DNA from: Gemmatimonadota bacterium
GTDB lineage: Bacteria; Gemmatimonadota; Gemmatimonadetes; Longimicrobiales; Gaopeijiaceae
DNA: 64,000 nt
Direction of reading: 5' to 3'
Assembly (NCBI GenBank): GCA_029262115.1
Contig: JAJCZZ010000005.1
Span: forward strand, 1 to 64,000
A program made the position numbers and the translations under genes. Below, in pieces: positions 17,179-26,960 of this stretch. The notes beneath the pieces were generated by a model. That model saw only the letters and a list, made by a program, of their open reading frames with translations. It had not been told where the DNA came from and searched no databases. Every line of letters begins with the position of its first letter. Position 1 is the first letter of the stretch.

Positions 17179-18204
17179 CTACCCCGCGCCAACCCCCGCG
17201 CGCTCGTCCGCCTCCTCCATCATCTCTCCCCCGCCTCCATGCGCCAGCCACCGCTCGGCGTCCAGCGCGGCCATACACCCCGTCCCTGCCGCGGACACGG
17301 CCTGGCGGTAGTAGTCGTCCATGACGTCACCGGCCGCGAAGATCCCGGGCACGGATGTGTTCGTGCGCCACGGGACCGGCATCGCGACGTATCCGTTCGG
17401 CTTGAGTTCGACTCGACCCTTCAGAAATCCGGTGTTCGGATCGTGCCCGATAGCAACGAAGAGACCGCTGACCTCCAGCTTCTTCGCCTCGCCAGTCACG
17501 GTATCCTCCAGTTCGAGCGCCGTGATGACGTCGTCGCCTACGACCTCGGTGACCACGGAGTTCCACTCAACACGGATCTTCGGGTCTGCCATGGCGCGAT
17601 CGATCATGATCTGCGAGGCCCGGAATTCGTCGCGCCGGTGCACGATGACGACCTCGCGGGCGAACTTCGTGAGGTAGAGGGCGTCCTCCATGGCGGAGTC
17701 CCCACCACCGACCACCGCCAGAACCTGGTCGCGGAAGTGCGGTAGCGCTCCGTCACACACTGCGCAGGCGCTCACCCCACCACCGCTCTGTGCGAGCCGC
17801 TCCTCGTTCGGAAGCCCGAGCCAGCGCGCGTTGGCACCCGTGGCCAGGATCACGGAATCGGCCTTCACCACGGTCCCACGCGACGACGTCAGGACGAAGG
17901 GACGCTGGTCCACATCGATGTCGACAATGTCCTCAGTGACGATACGCGTGCCGAAGCGCTCGGCCTGGGCACGCATCTCCATCATCAACTCCTGACCCGT
18001 GATGCCGTCCTTGAAGCCGGGGTAGTTCTCGACTTCGGTCGTGAACATGAGCTGCCCCCCAGGGATCATGGTCCGACTCCCCGCGCCCTCGAAAACGACG
18101 GGCTCGAGCTGCGCTCGCACGGCATAGATGGCCGCGGTCCACCCTGCGGGACCCGATCCGATGATGACGACTTGCTCCCGCTCCCTCGCTGCGCTGTCGG
18201 CCAT
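17179..18204 (-). CDS. trxB: Thioredoxin-disulfide reductase
   Basis: An NADPH/FAD flavoenzyme that reduces thioredoxin in the cytoplasm, 341 residues. The FAD motif [10 protein letters not shown] is at about 16-25, with [16 protein letters not shown]. The redox-active pair is Cys147-Ala-Val-Cys150 (SACAVCDGA), the NADPH motif is [13 protein letters not shown], and FAAGDVMD lies near the end. I prefer the ATG at 18204; a GTG at 18240 would add 12 charged residues. It follows the ferredoxin-NADP reductase-like gene closely, so two related flavoproteins are adjacent. Confidence 0.95.
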   Translation of the reverse strand: MADSAAREREQVVIIGSGPAGWTAAIYAVRAQLEPVVFEGAGSRTMIPGGQLMFTTEVENYPGFKDGITGQELMMEMRAQAERFGTRIVTEDIVDIDVDQRPFVLTSSRGTVVKADSVILATGANARWLGLPNEERLAQSGGGVSACAVCDGALPHFRDQVLAVVGGGDSAMEDALYLTKFAREVVIVHRRDEFRASQIMIDRAMADPKIRVEWNSVVTEVVGDDVITALELEDTVTGEAKKLEVSGLFVAIGHDPNTGFLKGRVELKPNGYVAMPVPWRTNTSVPGIFAAGDVMDDYYRQAVSAAGTGCMAALDAERWLAHGGGGEMMEEADERAGVGAG

Positions 18205-18275
18205 TTTCTTTCTGTCCCTTCTTCGGTTGGCTGTGTCCACCTACCCAATACCCGACGGTTCCCGCCGCGTTGGGT

Positions 18276-19286
18276 TCAGGCGTCCTTGAACACCTTCATG
18301 TTGGTCGAATGACCGGGGTTGACCCGGGCCGTCGGATCGACGAAATGCACCGCATTGTTCACGGCGATGGCCGCTTCGGAAAAGCCGGTCGCGATCAGGT
18401 CCAGTTTCCCCTCGTAGTCGACGATGTCACCCGCGGCGTAGATGCCGGGCACGTTCGTCTCCATCAGGTTGTTGACCAGGATCCGGTTCTTCTCGACCTC
18501 GATGCCCCAACTCTTGATGGGCCCGAGGTCCGGCTTGAAGCCGAGGAACGTGAAGACCGTGTCGGCCTCGACCTCGACGGCCTCGTCCGTTCGGTTGTCG
18601 AAGATCGTGACCCCGTCTACGATGTCCGTGCCGTGGATCTGACGGACCTCGTGGAACGTCCGGAGCTCCACCTCACCGTTGGCGACGGCTTCTTCCATGA
18701 GGCGCACCGTATTCGCATGGGCTCGCCATCCGTCGCGCCGATGGACGAGCGTCGTACTCGCGGCAATGTCTTTGAGGATCAACACCCAATCCAGTGCGGA
18801 GTCTCCCCCACCTATGAGCACGACCTTCTTTCCGCGGTACACCTCGGGATCTTTGACCGCGTACTCGACGCCCTTGTGCAGGAAGGTATCGTACCCCGGA
18901 ACGTCGAGCTTCATCGGGTCGAAGGCGCCCTTTCCACCCGCGACGACCAGAGCCTTCGACAGGTAGGTGTCGCTGCGGGCGCGGATCTCGAAGTGCCCCC
19001 CCGTCCACTCGACGGAGGCGACCTGCTCGTCGAGCACGACCTCCGGATCGAACTGCCGCGCCTGGGCAATCAGGCTCCTGGCGAGGTCCTTCGCCAGGAC
19101 TCGCGGAAAGCCGCCCACATCGAAGATGTCCTTCTCCGGGTAGAGGGCCGTGAGTTGGCCCCCCAATTCCGGAAGCGAATCGATGATGCGGCAGGAGACA
19201 CCGCGCATTCCGGCATAGAAGGCGGCGAAGAGCCCGGTGGGCCCACCGCCGATAATGGTGATATCGCGTAGTTCGTCTGACATCAA
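18276..19286 (-). CDS. Ferredoxin/flavodoxin-NADP(+) reductase, TrxR-like type
   Basis: A 336-residue FAD/NADPH oxidoreductase with the thioredoxin-reductase fold but no CxxC pair, which is the feature of the YumC-type ferredoxin-NADP reductase. Motifs are IIGGGPTGLFAAFYAG (FAD, about 10-25), GGQLTALYPEKDIFDVGGFP, VLIGGGDSALDWVL (NADPH) and GIYAAGDIVDYEGKLDLIATGFSEAAIAVN (C-terminal FAD contact). It probably passes electrons between NADPH and ferredoxin. It is co-oriented with trxB, about 70 bases upstream of it. Confidence 0.9.
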   Translation of the reverse strand: MMSDELRDITIIGGGPTGLFAAFYAGMRGVSCRIIDSLPELGGQLTALYPEKDIFDVGGFPRVLAKDLARSLIAQARQFDPEVVLDEQVASVEWTGGHFEIRARSDTYLSKALVVAGGKGAFDPMKLDVPGYDTFLHKGVEYAVKDPEVYRGKKVVLIGGGDSALDWVLILKDIAASTTLVHRRDGWRAHANTVRLMEEAVANGEVELRTFHEVRQIHGTDIVDGVTIFDNRTDEAVEVEADTVFTFLGFKPDLGPIKSWGIEVEKNRILVNNLMETNVPGIYAAGDIVDYEGKLDLIATGFSEAAIAVNNAVHFVDPTARVNPGHSTNMKVFKDA

Positions 19287-19402
19287 TCGCTAGGGGAAGC
19301 TCTGCACTGGTGATGTGGGTGCGGCCACGGCCACCGTGACGCTGAATCCGAGGTCGAGCCGGAGCCTCGAAGTCTAACCCAATGCCCGTGCGCCTTGAAC
19401 GT

Positions 19403-20695
19403 CTACGAACGGTCGGCGACCGCGTCCGATCGGCGATAGAGATCCGACCGCCGATACCTCGCGAGGCCCCGGATCACGATGAGCTTCACGCCCACCGCCA
19501 ACGGCACGGCGATCAGCAGGCCGACGAAGCCGAAGAAGAAGCCACCGAGCGCGAGGGCCAGCACCACCAGAACAGGGTGCAGGCCGACCGAATCGCCCAC
19601 GATTCGTGGGCTGATGACCGCGCCCTCGAGACCCTGCGCCACGCCGTACACGACGGCCACCTTCATGAGCGAGAGTCCAACGCTGCCGCTCAACAGCGCG
19701 ATGAACAGCGCCGGGACCAGGCTCAACAACAGGCCGAGGTACGGCACCACGCTGAAGAGGGTCACGATCAGCCCGAGCGTTCCGGCGTAGGGGAAGCCTG
19801 CAACCCACAGCCCGACCGCCGTCAGCACACCGATGGCCAGCGCTACCGTCGCCTGACCCCTCAGGTACCGCGCGAGCAAGTGATCGTATTCCCGCGCGAA
19901 CCGCACCACGGAGTCCCTCCGGCCCTTCGGGATCAGATCCGCCAGCGTACCGGTCAGCCGATCCCAGTCGCGCATCAGATAGAAGGTGAGCACCGGCGTC
20001 AGCACCACATAGCCCAGCACCCCGAGCACCGCGCCCACCCCACGGCCCAGACCGAGCACTCCCGACCACAGGCTGGTCAGCATGGCTTCGCCGCGCTCGT
20101 CCATGAACGCCACGACCGCGTCTGAATCGACCGAGCGTAAGCGAGCCAAGAGCGCGTCCTCGTCCAGGAACGGGACATCGACGCGCATCAGTTGGGTCTG
20201 CAGCGCCTCCAACCAATCGGCCACTCGCACAGCGAGCTCCGGTGCGCGCCGAAAAAGCTCGGCGAGTTCTGCCAGGGCCGCCGGAATCGCCACAAACAAC
20301 AGGACCGCCAGCACAGCCACGACGGGCACGGTGAGCACCAGGATCGCGAGAACGCGTGGCAGCCGCTTGGCCTCCAGCCAGTCCAACAGAGGATCGAGGA
20401 TGTAGGAGAGGACGAGAGCGAGGACGAACGGGGCGAGAAGAGAGCCAATCGTGGCCAGAAACCAGAAGACGGTGAGGGCCGCCGCCACCAGTAGCAGCGG
20501 CGTATAGGCAGGCGTGTGCCGGAAGGGAACCAGGACGGCCCACAGTACGAAGAACAGCAGGAACGGGTTCAGGACGCCCTGGAGCGCGTAGAGGAAGAAC
20601 CCGAGCACCAGCAGCACGGCGGCGGCTTGAGCGACCTGCCACGGAGTGGCACCCGATTCGGCCGCTGAGCCGGAAACCGGACGACCACCGGTCAT
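19403..20695 (-). CDS. AI-2E family transporter (PerM/YdiK-like)
   Basis: A 430-residue inner-membrane protein with about eight hydrophobic segments: two pairs near the N-terminus (AAAVLLVLGFFLYAL, LLFFVLWAVLVPF, LLLVAAALTVFWFL, LVLSYILDPLLDWLEAKRLP), an amphipathic region, and a C-terminal group (GLIVTLFSVVPYLGLLLSLV, LVVLALALGGFFFGFVGLLIAVPLAV). The PYLG motif and the final AVPLAV are typical of the family, which includes the AI-2 exporter TqsA and Na+/H+ antiporters. Substrate is unassigned. The ATG at 20695 lies one base after the NUDIX stop, suggesting translational coupling. Confidence 0.9.
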   Translation of the reverse strand: MTGGRPVSGSAAESGATPWQVAQAAAVLLVLGFFLYALQGVLNPFLLFFVLWAVLVPFRHTPAYTPLLLVAAALTVFWFLATIGSLLAPFVLALVLSYILDPLLDWLEAKRLPRVLAILVLTVPVVAVLAVLLFVAIPAALAELAELFRRAPELAVRVADWLEALQTQLMRVDVPFLDEDALLARLRSVDSDAVVAFMDERGEAMLTSLWSGVLGLGRGVGAVLGVLGYVVLTPVLTFYLMRDWDRLTGTLADLIPKGRRDSVVRFAREYDHLLARYLRGQATVALAIGVLTAVGLWVAGFPYAGTLGLIVTLFSVVPYLGLLLSLVPALFIALLSGSVGLSLMKVAVVYGVAQGLEGAVISPRIVGDSVGLHPVLVVLALALGGFFFGFVGLLIAVPLAVGVKLIVIRGLARYRRSDLYRRSDAVADRS

Positions 20696-20696
20696 G

Positions 20697-21155
20697 TCAC
20701 AGACCCGCAGGCGAGGTGGCTGCGTCCGCAACGATGGCCCGCGCCGCGCGCACGACCTCGCGGGCGTTCTCGTAGGTGATCTTGCTGTCCGCCGCCTCCA
20801 GCGGAACCCACAAGCACTCGCTGATGCCTTCCCCCGCCTCTGGCACCGGCTCGCCTTCGAGCGAGATCATCAGGTAGAACGCGCAGAACTTGTGGACCAG
20901 CGTACCGCCGGCGCGAAAGTACCAGTCGATGGAGGTCAGTTCAGCGCCCAGTTCGAGGTCGGCCAGGCCGGTCTCCTCGGAGACCTCGCGAAGCGCGGCG
21001 TCCTCAGAGGTCTCGCCGGCCTCGAGATGCCCCTTCGGTAATCCCCAGTTCTTGTAGGGGTCCCGAATGACGAGCGCGTGCACATCGCCGTCGATCCGAC
21101 GAAGGACGACGCCCCCGGCGCTTCGCTCGATACGAGCGTTCGAACGACGGCCCAT
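20697..21155 (-). CDS. NUDIX hydrolase
   Basis: A 152-residue NUDIX enzyme. The box GHLEAGETSEDAALREVSEE runs from 42 and continues TGL to residue 64, fitting Gx5Ex7REUxEExGU exactly. The N-terminal part SAGGVVLRRIDGDVHALVIRD and a LPKGH lead-in resemble bacterial diadenosine polyphosphate hydrolases (the MutT/Ap4A type). Substrate remains open. It is coupled to the AI-2E gene downstream, and 75 bases separate it from mlaD upstream. Confidence 0.9.
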   Translation of the reverse strand: MGRRSNARIERSAGGVVLRRIDGDVHALVIRDPYKNWGLPKGHLEAGETSEDAALREVSEETGLADLELGAELTSIDWYFRAGGTLVHKFCAFYLMISLEGEPVPEAGEGISECLWVPLEAADSKITYENAREVVRAARAIVADAATSPAGL

Positions 21156-21230
21156 CAGGCGATCGGCCCTCTTTGACGGCTCGACAGCCTCACTGCCGGA
21201 GAGGTTCCTGGGAGAGGCCGGCGAACCCCA

Positions 21231-22238
21231 TCAGAAAATGGACAACCGGACGTACCGCCGCGGGTTGGCCTTGAAGTCCTGGAGGAGCAGATCGAGCGAG
21301 AGCAGGACGTCTTCCGCCCTGATCGCGAGGGTCTCGTCGGTCAAAAGGCGTCCGATCGACCCCTCGCCGTCCGCGATCCGCCGAGTGAACATGTCCAGAC
21401 GCTGAAATGCCGAGTCGGCGTTGACGAGCGCCCGGGTGAGCTCGTCCGACGAGTCCTCGAGGCCCTGGGCCAGGCCCTGCATCGAGCGGCTCGCCCCGGC
21501 CACGTACGTCATGATCGAATCGATCTGCTCATCGCTCAGCAGCCGTTCCACCCGGGCAAATGACATCCGTGCGCTCTGGGAGGCCGCCTGGATCTCCGTG
21601 AGGGCGGCCGCGGCCGTCGACGAGAGGTCGGACGCCGCGCGCGCTTCGGACTCGACGAAGGAGCGTAGGTCGCTGGTGAGCTGCTCGATGTTGCCGATGG
21701 CCACGGCCATGTTCGCGGCCGTCGTGTCATTGAATGCGATCTCGAGCCGGTCTGTCAGATTCGCCAGGTTGTCCGAGATCTCCTGGGCGGAGGCGGTCAG
21801 CCTGGACATCTCCGGGAGGGCGAATCCACCCAGCACCGGGACGTCGCGAGCGCGTTCCCGAGCGCTGGGCACATAGAAATCGTACGAGGAGTAGCTCTCC
21901 CTAGTCACGATCTCCGCCTGCCAGTCGCCGAAGAACGACTCGGGCGCCAGCAGGACCACGGCCTCGGGGGGGATCACGACTTCGCCGTCGAGACTGAGCC
22001 AGACGCGCACGGCCTCGCCGGTCGGCTCGACCTGAACGTCCGTCACTTCCCCGATCTCCACGCCGCGGAACTTGACGGAGTTGCCCGCCCGGAGCTGGGC
22101 CACATCTCGCAGCAAAACCTCGACCAGGGTCTCGCCGCGGCCCCAGTTGGTGCCCCGGAGCCACAGCGAGCCGACCACGGCCACCGCGAGCGCGGCAATG
22201 ATCACCGCGCCTACCATGAGTTCCTTGCCCCGGTTCAT
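21231..22238 (-). CDS. mlaD: MlaD/MCE-domain lipid-transport protein
   Basis: A 335-residue substrate-binding subunit of the Mla/MCE phospholipid transport system, anchored in the inner membrane and facing the periplasm. There is one N-terminal membrane helix (8-27: MVGAVIIAALAVAVVGSLWL). The MCE domain (about 38-130) begins VEVLLRDVAQLRAGNSVKFRG and has VEIGEVTDVQVEP. A long helical region follows (about 150-315) with repeated heptads, as in other MlaD-like proteins. Its start overlaps the mlaF stop by four bases. Confidence 0.92.
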   Translation of the reverse strand: MNRGKELMVGAVIIAALAVAVVGSLWLRGTNWGRGETLVEVLLRDVAQLRAGNSVKFRGVEIGEVTDVQVEPTGEAVRVWLSLDGEVVIPPEAVVLLAPESFFGDWQAEIVTRESYSSYDFYVPSARERARDVPVLGGFALPEMSRLTASAQEISDNLANLTDRLEIAFNDTTAANMAVAIGNIEQLTSDLRSFVESEARAASDLSSTAAAALTEIQAASQSARMSFARVERLLSDEQIDSIMTYVAGASRSMQGLAQGLEDSSDELTRALVNADSAFQRLDMFTRRIADGEGSIGRLLTDETLAIRAEDVLLSLDLLLQDFKANPRRYVRLSIF

Positions 22239-22984
22239 TTCGCCATCTCCAAGAGTTCCGGTCGCCCTTCGATAAATCCCTTCACAACTGGGTCTTCGGT
22301 TGCCCGCACTTCGTCCGGCGTGCCCTCGAACCGCACCGTACCATCATACAGCATGGCAATACGGTCGGAGATCCGATACGCACTGACCATGTCATGGGTG
22401 ATGACGACACCGGTGACCCCCAACCGCTCACGCATGCGGATCATGAGGTCGTCGATCACCGACGTCGTGACCGGATCGAGGCCGCTGGTCGGCTCATCGT
22501 ACAGGAGATACTTCGGCTCCGTCGCGATCGCCCGCGCCAAGCCGGCTCGCTTCCGCTGTCCGCCGGACAGATCCGAGGGGGCCCGATCGCCATACCCTTC
22601 AAGATCCACCAGCGCCAGGCACTCGCGGACGCGGTCCTGGATGGCCGCCTCGCTCATGTCGTCGATACGCCGGAGGCCCATGGCGACGTTGTCGGCGATG
22701 CTCATCGAATCGAACAGGGCGGCGAACTGAAAGACGTACCCGAGATTCCGCCGTGCGACGTAGAGCTCTTCCTGCGTGAGGCTACTGATGAGCTGCCCGT
22801 CCACCGAAATCTCGCCCGAATCGGGCTTGATCAACCCCATCATATGCTTGAGGGTGACGGACTTCCCCTGACCCGACCCACCGATGATCGACAGCGTGTC
22901 GCCCTCCCTAACCTCGAGGGAAAAGCCCTTGAGGACGTGCTTCGTCCCGAAGCTCTTGTACACATCCCGCATGACGATGCTCAA
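22235..22984 (-). CDS. mlaF: MlaF ABC-transporter ATPase
   Basis: A 249-residue ATPase that powers the MlaE permease. It has Walker A GGSGQGKS (35-42, the unusual Gln typical of Mla/MCE ATPases), a Q-loop in YVFQFAALFDSMSI, signature LSGGQ (139-143), Walker B YLLYDE (159-164) and switch His in VVITHDM. It overlaps both mlaE and mlaD by four bases (ATGA), so the three are translationally coupled. Confidence 0.95.
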   Translation of the reverse strand: MSIVMRDVYKSFGTKHVLKGFSLEVREGDTLSIIGGSGQGKSVTLKHMMGLIKPDSGEISVDGQLISSLTQEELYVARRNLGYVFQFAALFDSMSIADNVAMGLRRIDDMSEAAIQDRVRECLALVDLEGYGDRAPSDLSGGQRKRAGLARAIATEPKYLLYDEPTSGLDPVTTSVIDDLMIRMRERLGVTGVVITHDMVSAYRISDRIAMLYDGTVRFEGTPDEVRATEDPVVKGFIEGRPELLEMAK

Positions 22985-23763
22985 AGGAGCGTCGCGGCCC
23001 AGAAGGCGTCCAGAACCAGGATGATCATGCTGCTGATGACTACGGCGCGCGTCGTGGAGAACCCGACGCCCTCAGCGCCACCGGTCGTGGTGAAGCCGAA
23101 GAAGCAGCCGACCGCCGTCATCACCAATCCAAAGCTCGCCGACTTGATGGCCGCGAACTGCACGTCCCACGGGTCGAAAAACAGCGTCAAGCCCTTGAAG
23201 AACTCAGGGGACGACATGTCGAGGAGCACCAGCGACGTACCCCATCCCGCCGCGATTCCGACCGCGTTCGAGAGCGCCACGACCGCCGGAATCATGATCA
23301 GGCCCGCCAACACGCGGGGGATGATCAGGTAGGCAATGGGATCGTACGCCAGCGCTTCCAACGCATCGATCTGCTCGGTGACACGCATCGTGCCGATCTC
23401 GGCCGCAATGTTGGCGCCCACGCGGCCCGACAGGGACAGCCCCGTCAGAACCGGGCCGAGTTCCAGAATCATGGTCTTGCCGACGAGCGTGCCCACGAAG
23501 TAGAGCGGGATCGCACCCGTGAACGTGTACGACGCTTGAAGTGCCAGAACGATGCCGGTGAACGTCGCGATGAAGAGCGCAATCGGGACCGAGGCCACAC
23601 CGATCCGAAACATCTGCGTGCCGAGGTGCGGTGCCCACATGCCCACGCGCTTGAACGCCCGCATGGCCCCAGCCGCCAAATAGCCGGCACGGCCCACGGA
23701 GTCCACGGCGGCGAGTGTGCCGCGTCCGATGGCCTGGACCGGGCCGAGTGCGGTTTCCAGCAT
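22981..23763 (-). CDS. mlaE: MlaE-family permease
   Basis: The 260-residue membrane subunit of the Mla transporter. Hydrophobic segments include VASVPIALFIATFTGIVLAL and IYFVGTL-type repeats. The family core reads LELGPVLTGLSLSGRVGANI and AAEIGTMRVTEQIDALEAL, followed by RVLAGLIMIPAVVALSNAVG. The ATG at 23763 avoids overlap with the upstream gene; an in-frame start at 23841 would add 26 residues that overlap it. It acts with MlaF and MlaD. No mlaA, mlaB or mlaC is in this window. Confidence 0.92.
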   Translation of the reverse strand: MLETALGPVQAIGRGTLAAVDSVGRAGYLAAGAMRAFKRVGMWAPHLGTQMFRIGVASVPIALFIATFTGIVLALQASYTFTGAIPLYFVGTLVGKTMILELGPVLTGLSLSGRVGANIAAEIGTMRVTEQIDALEALAYDPIAYLIIPRVLAGLIMIPAVVALSNAVGIAAGWGTSLVLLDMSSPEFFKGLTLFFDPWDVQFAAIKSASFGLVMTAVGCFFGFTTTGGAEGVGFSTTRAVVISSMIILVLDAFWAATLL

Positions 23764-23810
23764 TCGAGAAGATACCAGCGGGTGAAAGCCAGGGGCACCC
23801 CCCGGACTCG

Positions 23811-24188
23811 TCAGGAATCGCCGGTGGACGTCGGGTCGCACTCCAGGGTGAATTCGACTTCCTCTTCGCGACCCGTCCCGTCGGGGAGCGTATAGCAGAC
23901 GCGGATTCTCTTCACCGCCGCCGCCGGATCGGTCAGAGCGACCTCGAAGTCGAGCCGTTGGTCGGGCGAGACGATGCGCGTCCGTACCCGTTCGCCGGGC
24001 GCCGACTCGGCCGGACCACCCGGGTTGCGAAACAGAGTCTTCGTCGACTGGCGACCCGTTTCCAGCTGTCGGGTCACCTTCACCTGCTTGAGCCAGTCCG
24101 GCTGGTAGTTCACGCCGTACCTGAAGCCACGCTGGTCGGCGCCGCTGCCTTCGCGATTGTGACGGGCCACTCGAATACGACTCCGCAC
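23811..24188 (-). CDS. Protein of unknown function upstream of mlaE
   Basis: About 125 residues from a GTG at 24188; an ATG at 24293 is in frame but would take in an AT-rich, promoter-like patch. The first part is basic (RSRIRVARHNREG, NYQPDWLKQVKVTRQLETGRQSTKTLF). The C-terminal half looks beta-rich (SPDQRLDFEVALTDP, IRVCYTLPDGTGREEEVEFTL). I recognise no family. It is the first gene of the mla train, with 47 bases to mlaE. The start codon is uncertain. Confidence 0.6.
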   Translation of the reverse strand: MRSRIRVARHNREGSGADQRGFRYGVNYQPDWLKQVKVTRQLETGRQSTKTLFRNPGGPAESAPGERVRTRIVSPDQRLDFEVALTDPAAAVKRIRVCYTLPDGTGREEEVEFTLECDPTSTGDS

Positions 24189-24212
24189 GTGGGGCAACAA
24201 ACCCGAAATTCC

Positions 24213-24247
24213 GGTAAACGAATGTTTTTTTAAATGCGATTTGTCAA
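24213..24247 (-). promoter_or_regulatory. Possible promoter of the mla gene train
   Basis: A consensus -35 TTGACA (24247-24242, minus strand) lies in the most AT-rich patch of the window (about 24205-24310). The -10 is not clear: CATTCG is at the 17-base spacing and TTTACC lies farther on. Placement upstream of the unknown gene and mlaE fits, but the call is tentative. Confidence 0.3.
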
Positions 24248-24321
24248 GTTTTTCTTTTCGGAAATATAGTAGATTCCTCTGCGTTTCTGCCACTGATGGC
24301 GCCTGCCATGGTCGAAAAATA

Positions 24322-25488
24322 TTACGAAATCAGGCGGAGCGGCAGCGGGACGAATGTAAGGAAAAAGACCACCAGTACGAGCCAGCCGAGGCGGTCCCGG
24401 CCGGCCCCTACTGGGACCTCCGGCTGCACGACGCGGGCGTGCCCGACCCGTCCTCGGTGAAGAAACGCAATCAGCCCACCCCAGGCCCACCAGCCCCACC
24501 ACAGGAGTCCCAGGGGGAGCAGGGCCAGAAGAAACAGGCGGCCGAATCGAGCTTGGCGCGGACCGAGGAGGGCGTACAGGACGTGCCCCCCGTCCAACTG
24601 CCCGATCGGAAGAAGGTTGAGCGCCGTCACGAACAGTCCCAGCCATCCCGCGAAGGCGACCGGGTGTAGCAGGATGACGCCGCCCCCCGAGGTGCTGGGT
24701 CCGAACACCGCCGTCATGGCCTCCAGAAGCAGGCCATTCCCCAACCAGACCGGGGTTCCGGCAAAGGAGACCACGAAGGGTGTCATCGCACTTGCCGTGC
24801 CGGGCACTGTCGTAGACCACTTCAGTCCCACGGCAAGCAGCGGAATCGACAGCAGGAAGCTCACCAGAGGGCCCGATGCGCCAACGTCGAACAGGTCGGA
24901 GCGGCGCAACGTCGCCCCACGCAGCCGGATGAAGGCACCCATGGTCCCGATGATGCTGAAATAGGGTGGAAACGGAATGAAGTAGGGAAGGCTCGACCGG
25001 ATACCATGGCGGCGGGCCGCCGCCCAATGCCCCATTTCGTGGCCGAGAAGTACGGTCAGCAACGGGACCGCAAATGAGGACCCGACCCACAGGGTGCTCC
25101 AGTCGACCGCCGTGGGATACGGGAGCTCGACCACTCCGCGCTCCAGAAGCCGCGTCCGAAACGGATCGACACCGGCCAGGAGTGCCCCGGCCGCGAGTGT
25201 CGTGAACAGGGTCGCCAGGAATAGCGTCGCGTGCAGCCAGAGCCGGTCCGGGACGGGTTCGCCCGGGAGGAGCACGACGACCTCGACTCGACCATCGGTC
25301 GTCTCGAACGACGCCAGATGGCCCCAAGCCCTTGCTACGGCGAGGACCTCGCTGGAATCGGCGGTCACGCCCTCCCTCAAAACGCCACGAAGGAGCATAT
25401 CCGCTGAAGCCGCGGACAGGCTGTACCTTTCAAGGAGGGGCAGCCACACCCCGAAATCGGAATTCTTGACCGTCCTCGGGGCCGTCAT
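24322..25488 (-). CDS. M50 (site-2 protease-like) membrane metallopeptidase
   Basis: A 388-residue intramembrane zinc protease homologue. HEMGH (150-154) supplies the zinc ligands and catalytic Glu, and [12 protein letters not shown] (about 292-303) carries the third ligand Asp300. About seven hydrophobic segments surround these, beginning [22 protein letters not shown] (85-106). The N-terminal 80 residues are soluble. There is no PDZ domain, which places it nearer the FtsH-associated/EGY1-like proteases than RseP. The start at 25488 follows from the family N-terminus; the frame is open further upstream but antisense to rho. It is divergent from rho. Confidence 0.88.
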   Translation of the reverse strand: MTAPRTVKNSDFGVWLPLLERYSLSAASADMLLRGVLREGVTADSSEVLAVARAWGHLASFETTDGRVEVVVLLPGEPVPDRLWLHATLFLATLFTTLAAGALLAGVDPFRTRLLERGVVELPYPTAVDWSTLWVGSSFAVPLLTVLLGHEMGHWAAARRHGIRSSLPYFIPFPPYFSIIGTMGAFIRLRGATLRRSDLFDVGASGPLVSFLLSIPLLAVGLKWSTTVPGTASAMTPFVVSFAGTPVWLGNGLLLEAMTAVFGPSTSGGGVILLHPVAFAGWLGLFVTALNLLPIGQLDGGHVLYALLGPRQARFGRLFLLALLPLGLLWWGWWAWGGLIAFLHRGRVGHARVVQPEVPVGAGRDRLGWLVLVVFFLTFVPLPLRLIS

Positions 25489-25678
25489 TACAATGCGCCC
25501 ACTCCTACACATAAGTAATTGGACGCCCCAGTTCCGTCCGGTCCCGCGACGGGACCGACCCGTGGGTATCCGCTCGTGTCGCGCAGCCGCCCGTCGTCGG
25601 CCGGCCCCTCTTTGCCGCAGTGCCCCCACCCCGCCCTGGCTCCACAAGCGGCGGTCCATCCCCCACCGGAGCCACTCC

Positions 25679-26935
25679 GTGGATATCGCCGAGCTGAAAG
25701 GCAAAGACGTCGGTGACCTGCAGGATCTCGCGGACGAGTTGAACATCCCGAACTACCTGGCGCTCCGCAAGCAAGATCTGGTGTTCCAGGTCGAGCAGGC
25801 ACTCCTGGAGAAAGGTGAGGCCCTGCGCGGCGAGGGCGTGCTCGAGATCCTCACCGAGGGCTACGGATTCCTCCGCTCCCAGGACTGGAACTACCTGTAC
25901 GGTCCAGACGACATCTACGTGAGCCCGTCCCAGATCAAGCGGTTCGATCTGCGCACAGGCGACACCATCAGGGGACGAGTTCGCCCCCCCAAGGACGGGG
26001 AGCGGTACCTGGCCCTTCTGCGCGTGGAGGCCGTCAACGACCTGCCCCCGGATGAGGCACGCGAACGGGGCAGCTTCGACACCCTGAAGCCACGGTATCC
26101 GGAGGAACGCCTCCGGCTGGAGGACGAAGAGAACCCGACGCTCTCGATGCGCGTCGTGGATCTGATCGCGCCGATCGGTCTCGGCCAGAGGGGCCTGATT
26201 GTGTCGCCGCCGAAGGCGGGCAAGACGACGATCCTCCAGCAGATGGCAAACGCCATCGCGGTCAACCACCCCGATGTCCACCTCATCGTACTCCTGATCG
26301 ACGAGCGGCCGGAAGAGGTGACGGACATGCGCGAGCACGTCGCCGCGGAGGTCATCTCCTCCACGTTCGACGAGCCGGCTGCCCGGCACACGCAGGTGGC
26401 GGAGATGGTCATGGAGAAGGCCAAGCGCCTGGTGGAGCACGGAAAAGACGTGGTGATCCTCTTGGACTCGATCACCCGCCTCGCTCGGGCCTACAACTCG
26501 ACGGTCCCCCACTCCGGAAAGATCCTGTCCGGGGGCGTCGACGCGAACGCGCTACACAAGCCGAAACGTTTCTTCGGAGGGGCGCGCAACATCGATGACG
26601 GCGGCTCGCTCACGATCATTGCCACGGCGCTGGTCGATACGGGGAGCCGGATGGACGAGGTCATCTTCGAGGAGTTCAAGGGCACCGGGAACATGGAGCT
26701 GGTTCTCGACCGCCAGATCTCCGATCGGCGCATCTTCCCCGCCATCGACCTCAACCTGTCGAGCACGCGGAAGGAGGAGCTGCTCCTGAGCGACATCGAG
26801 TTGAACCGCGTGTTCTTGCTTCGGAACTTCCTCGGAGACATGCCGTCGTCCGAGGCAATCGAGTTCCTCTTGTCGCGTATGAAACGCACAGCGAACAACT
26901 CGGAGTTCCTGGATGCGATGGCGCGAGGGGTGTAG
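25679..26935 (+). CDS. rho: Transcription termination factor Rho
   Basis: A hexameric RNA-dependent ATPase/translocase that ends transcription, 418 residues. The N-terminal Rho domain spans 1-45 ([19 protein letters not shown]). The cold-shock-like RNA-binding domain has GYGFLR (61-66). Walker A is SPPKAGKTT (about 176-184) and Walker B is VVILLDS (about 257-263), followed by ITRLARAYN. The Q-loop/R-loop region reads [18 protein letters not shown]. The GTG at 25679 (GGAG upstream) fits the family N-terminus; earlier in-frame starts add about 195 non-homologous residues. The 190-base gap to the M50 gene holds the leader. Confidence 0.96.
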   Translation: MDIAELKGKDVGDLQDLADELNIPNYLALRKQDLVFQVEQALLEKGEALRGEGVLEILTEGYGFLRSQDWNYLYGPDDIYVSPSQIKRFDLRTGDTIRGRVRPPKDGERYLALLRVEAVNDLPPDEARERGSFDTLKPRYPEERLRLEDEENPTLSMRVVDLIAPIGLGQRGLIVSPPKAGKTTILQQMANAIAVNHPDVHLIVLLIDERPEEVTDMREHVAAEVISSTFDEPAARHTQVAEMVMEKAKRLVEHGKDVVILLDSITRLARAYNSTVPHSGKILSGGVDANALHKPKRFFGGARNIDDGGSLTIIATALVDTGSRMDEVIFEEFKGTGNMELVLDRQISDRRIFPAIDLNLSSTRKEELLLSDIELNRVFLLRNFLGDMPSSEAIEFLLSRMKRTANNSEFLDAMARGV

Positions 26936-26960
26936 GGGCTCCTCGGAAAGGAGGTCGGCG

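Noticed and set aside
24241-24669. Plus-strand gene starting in the AT-rich patch, with a TTGTCA/TATAGT promoter-like pair
   Set aside because: The reading frame is antisense to the M50 protease gene and lacks protein-like character.
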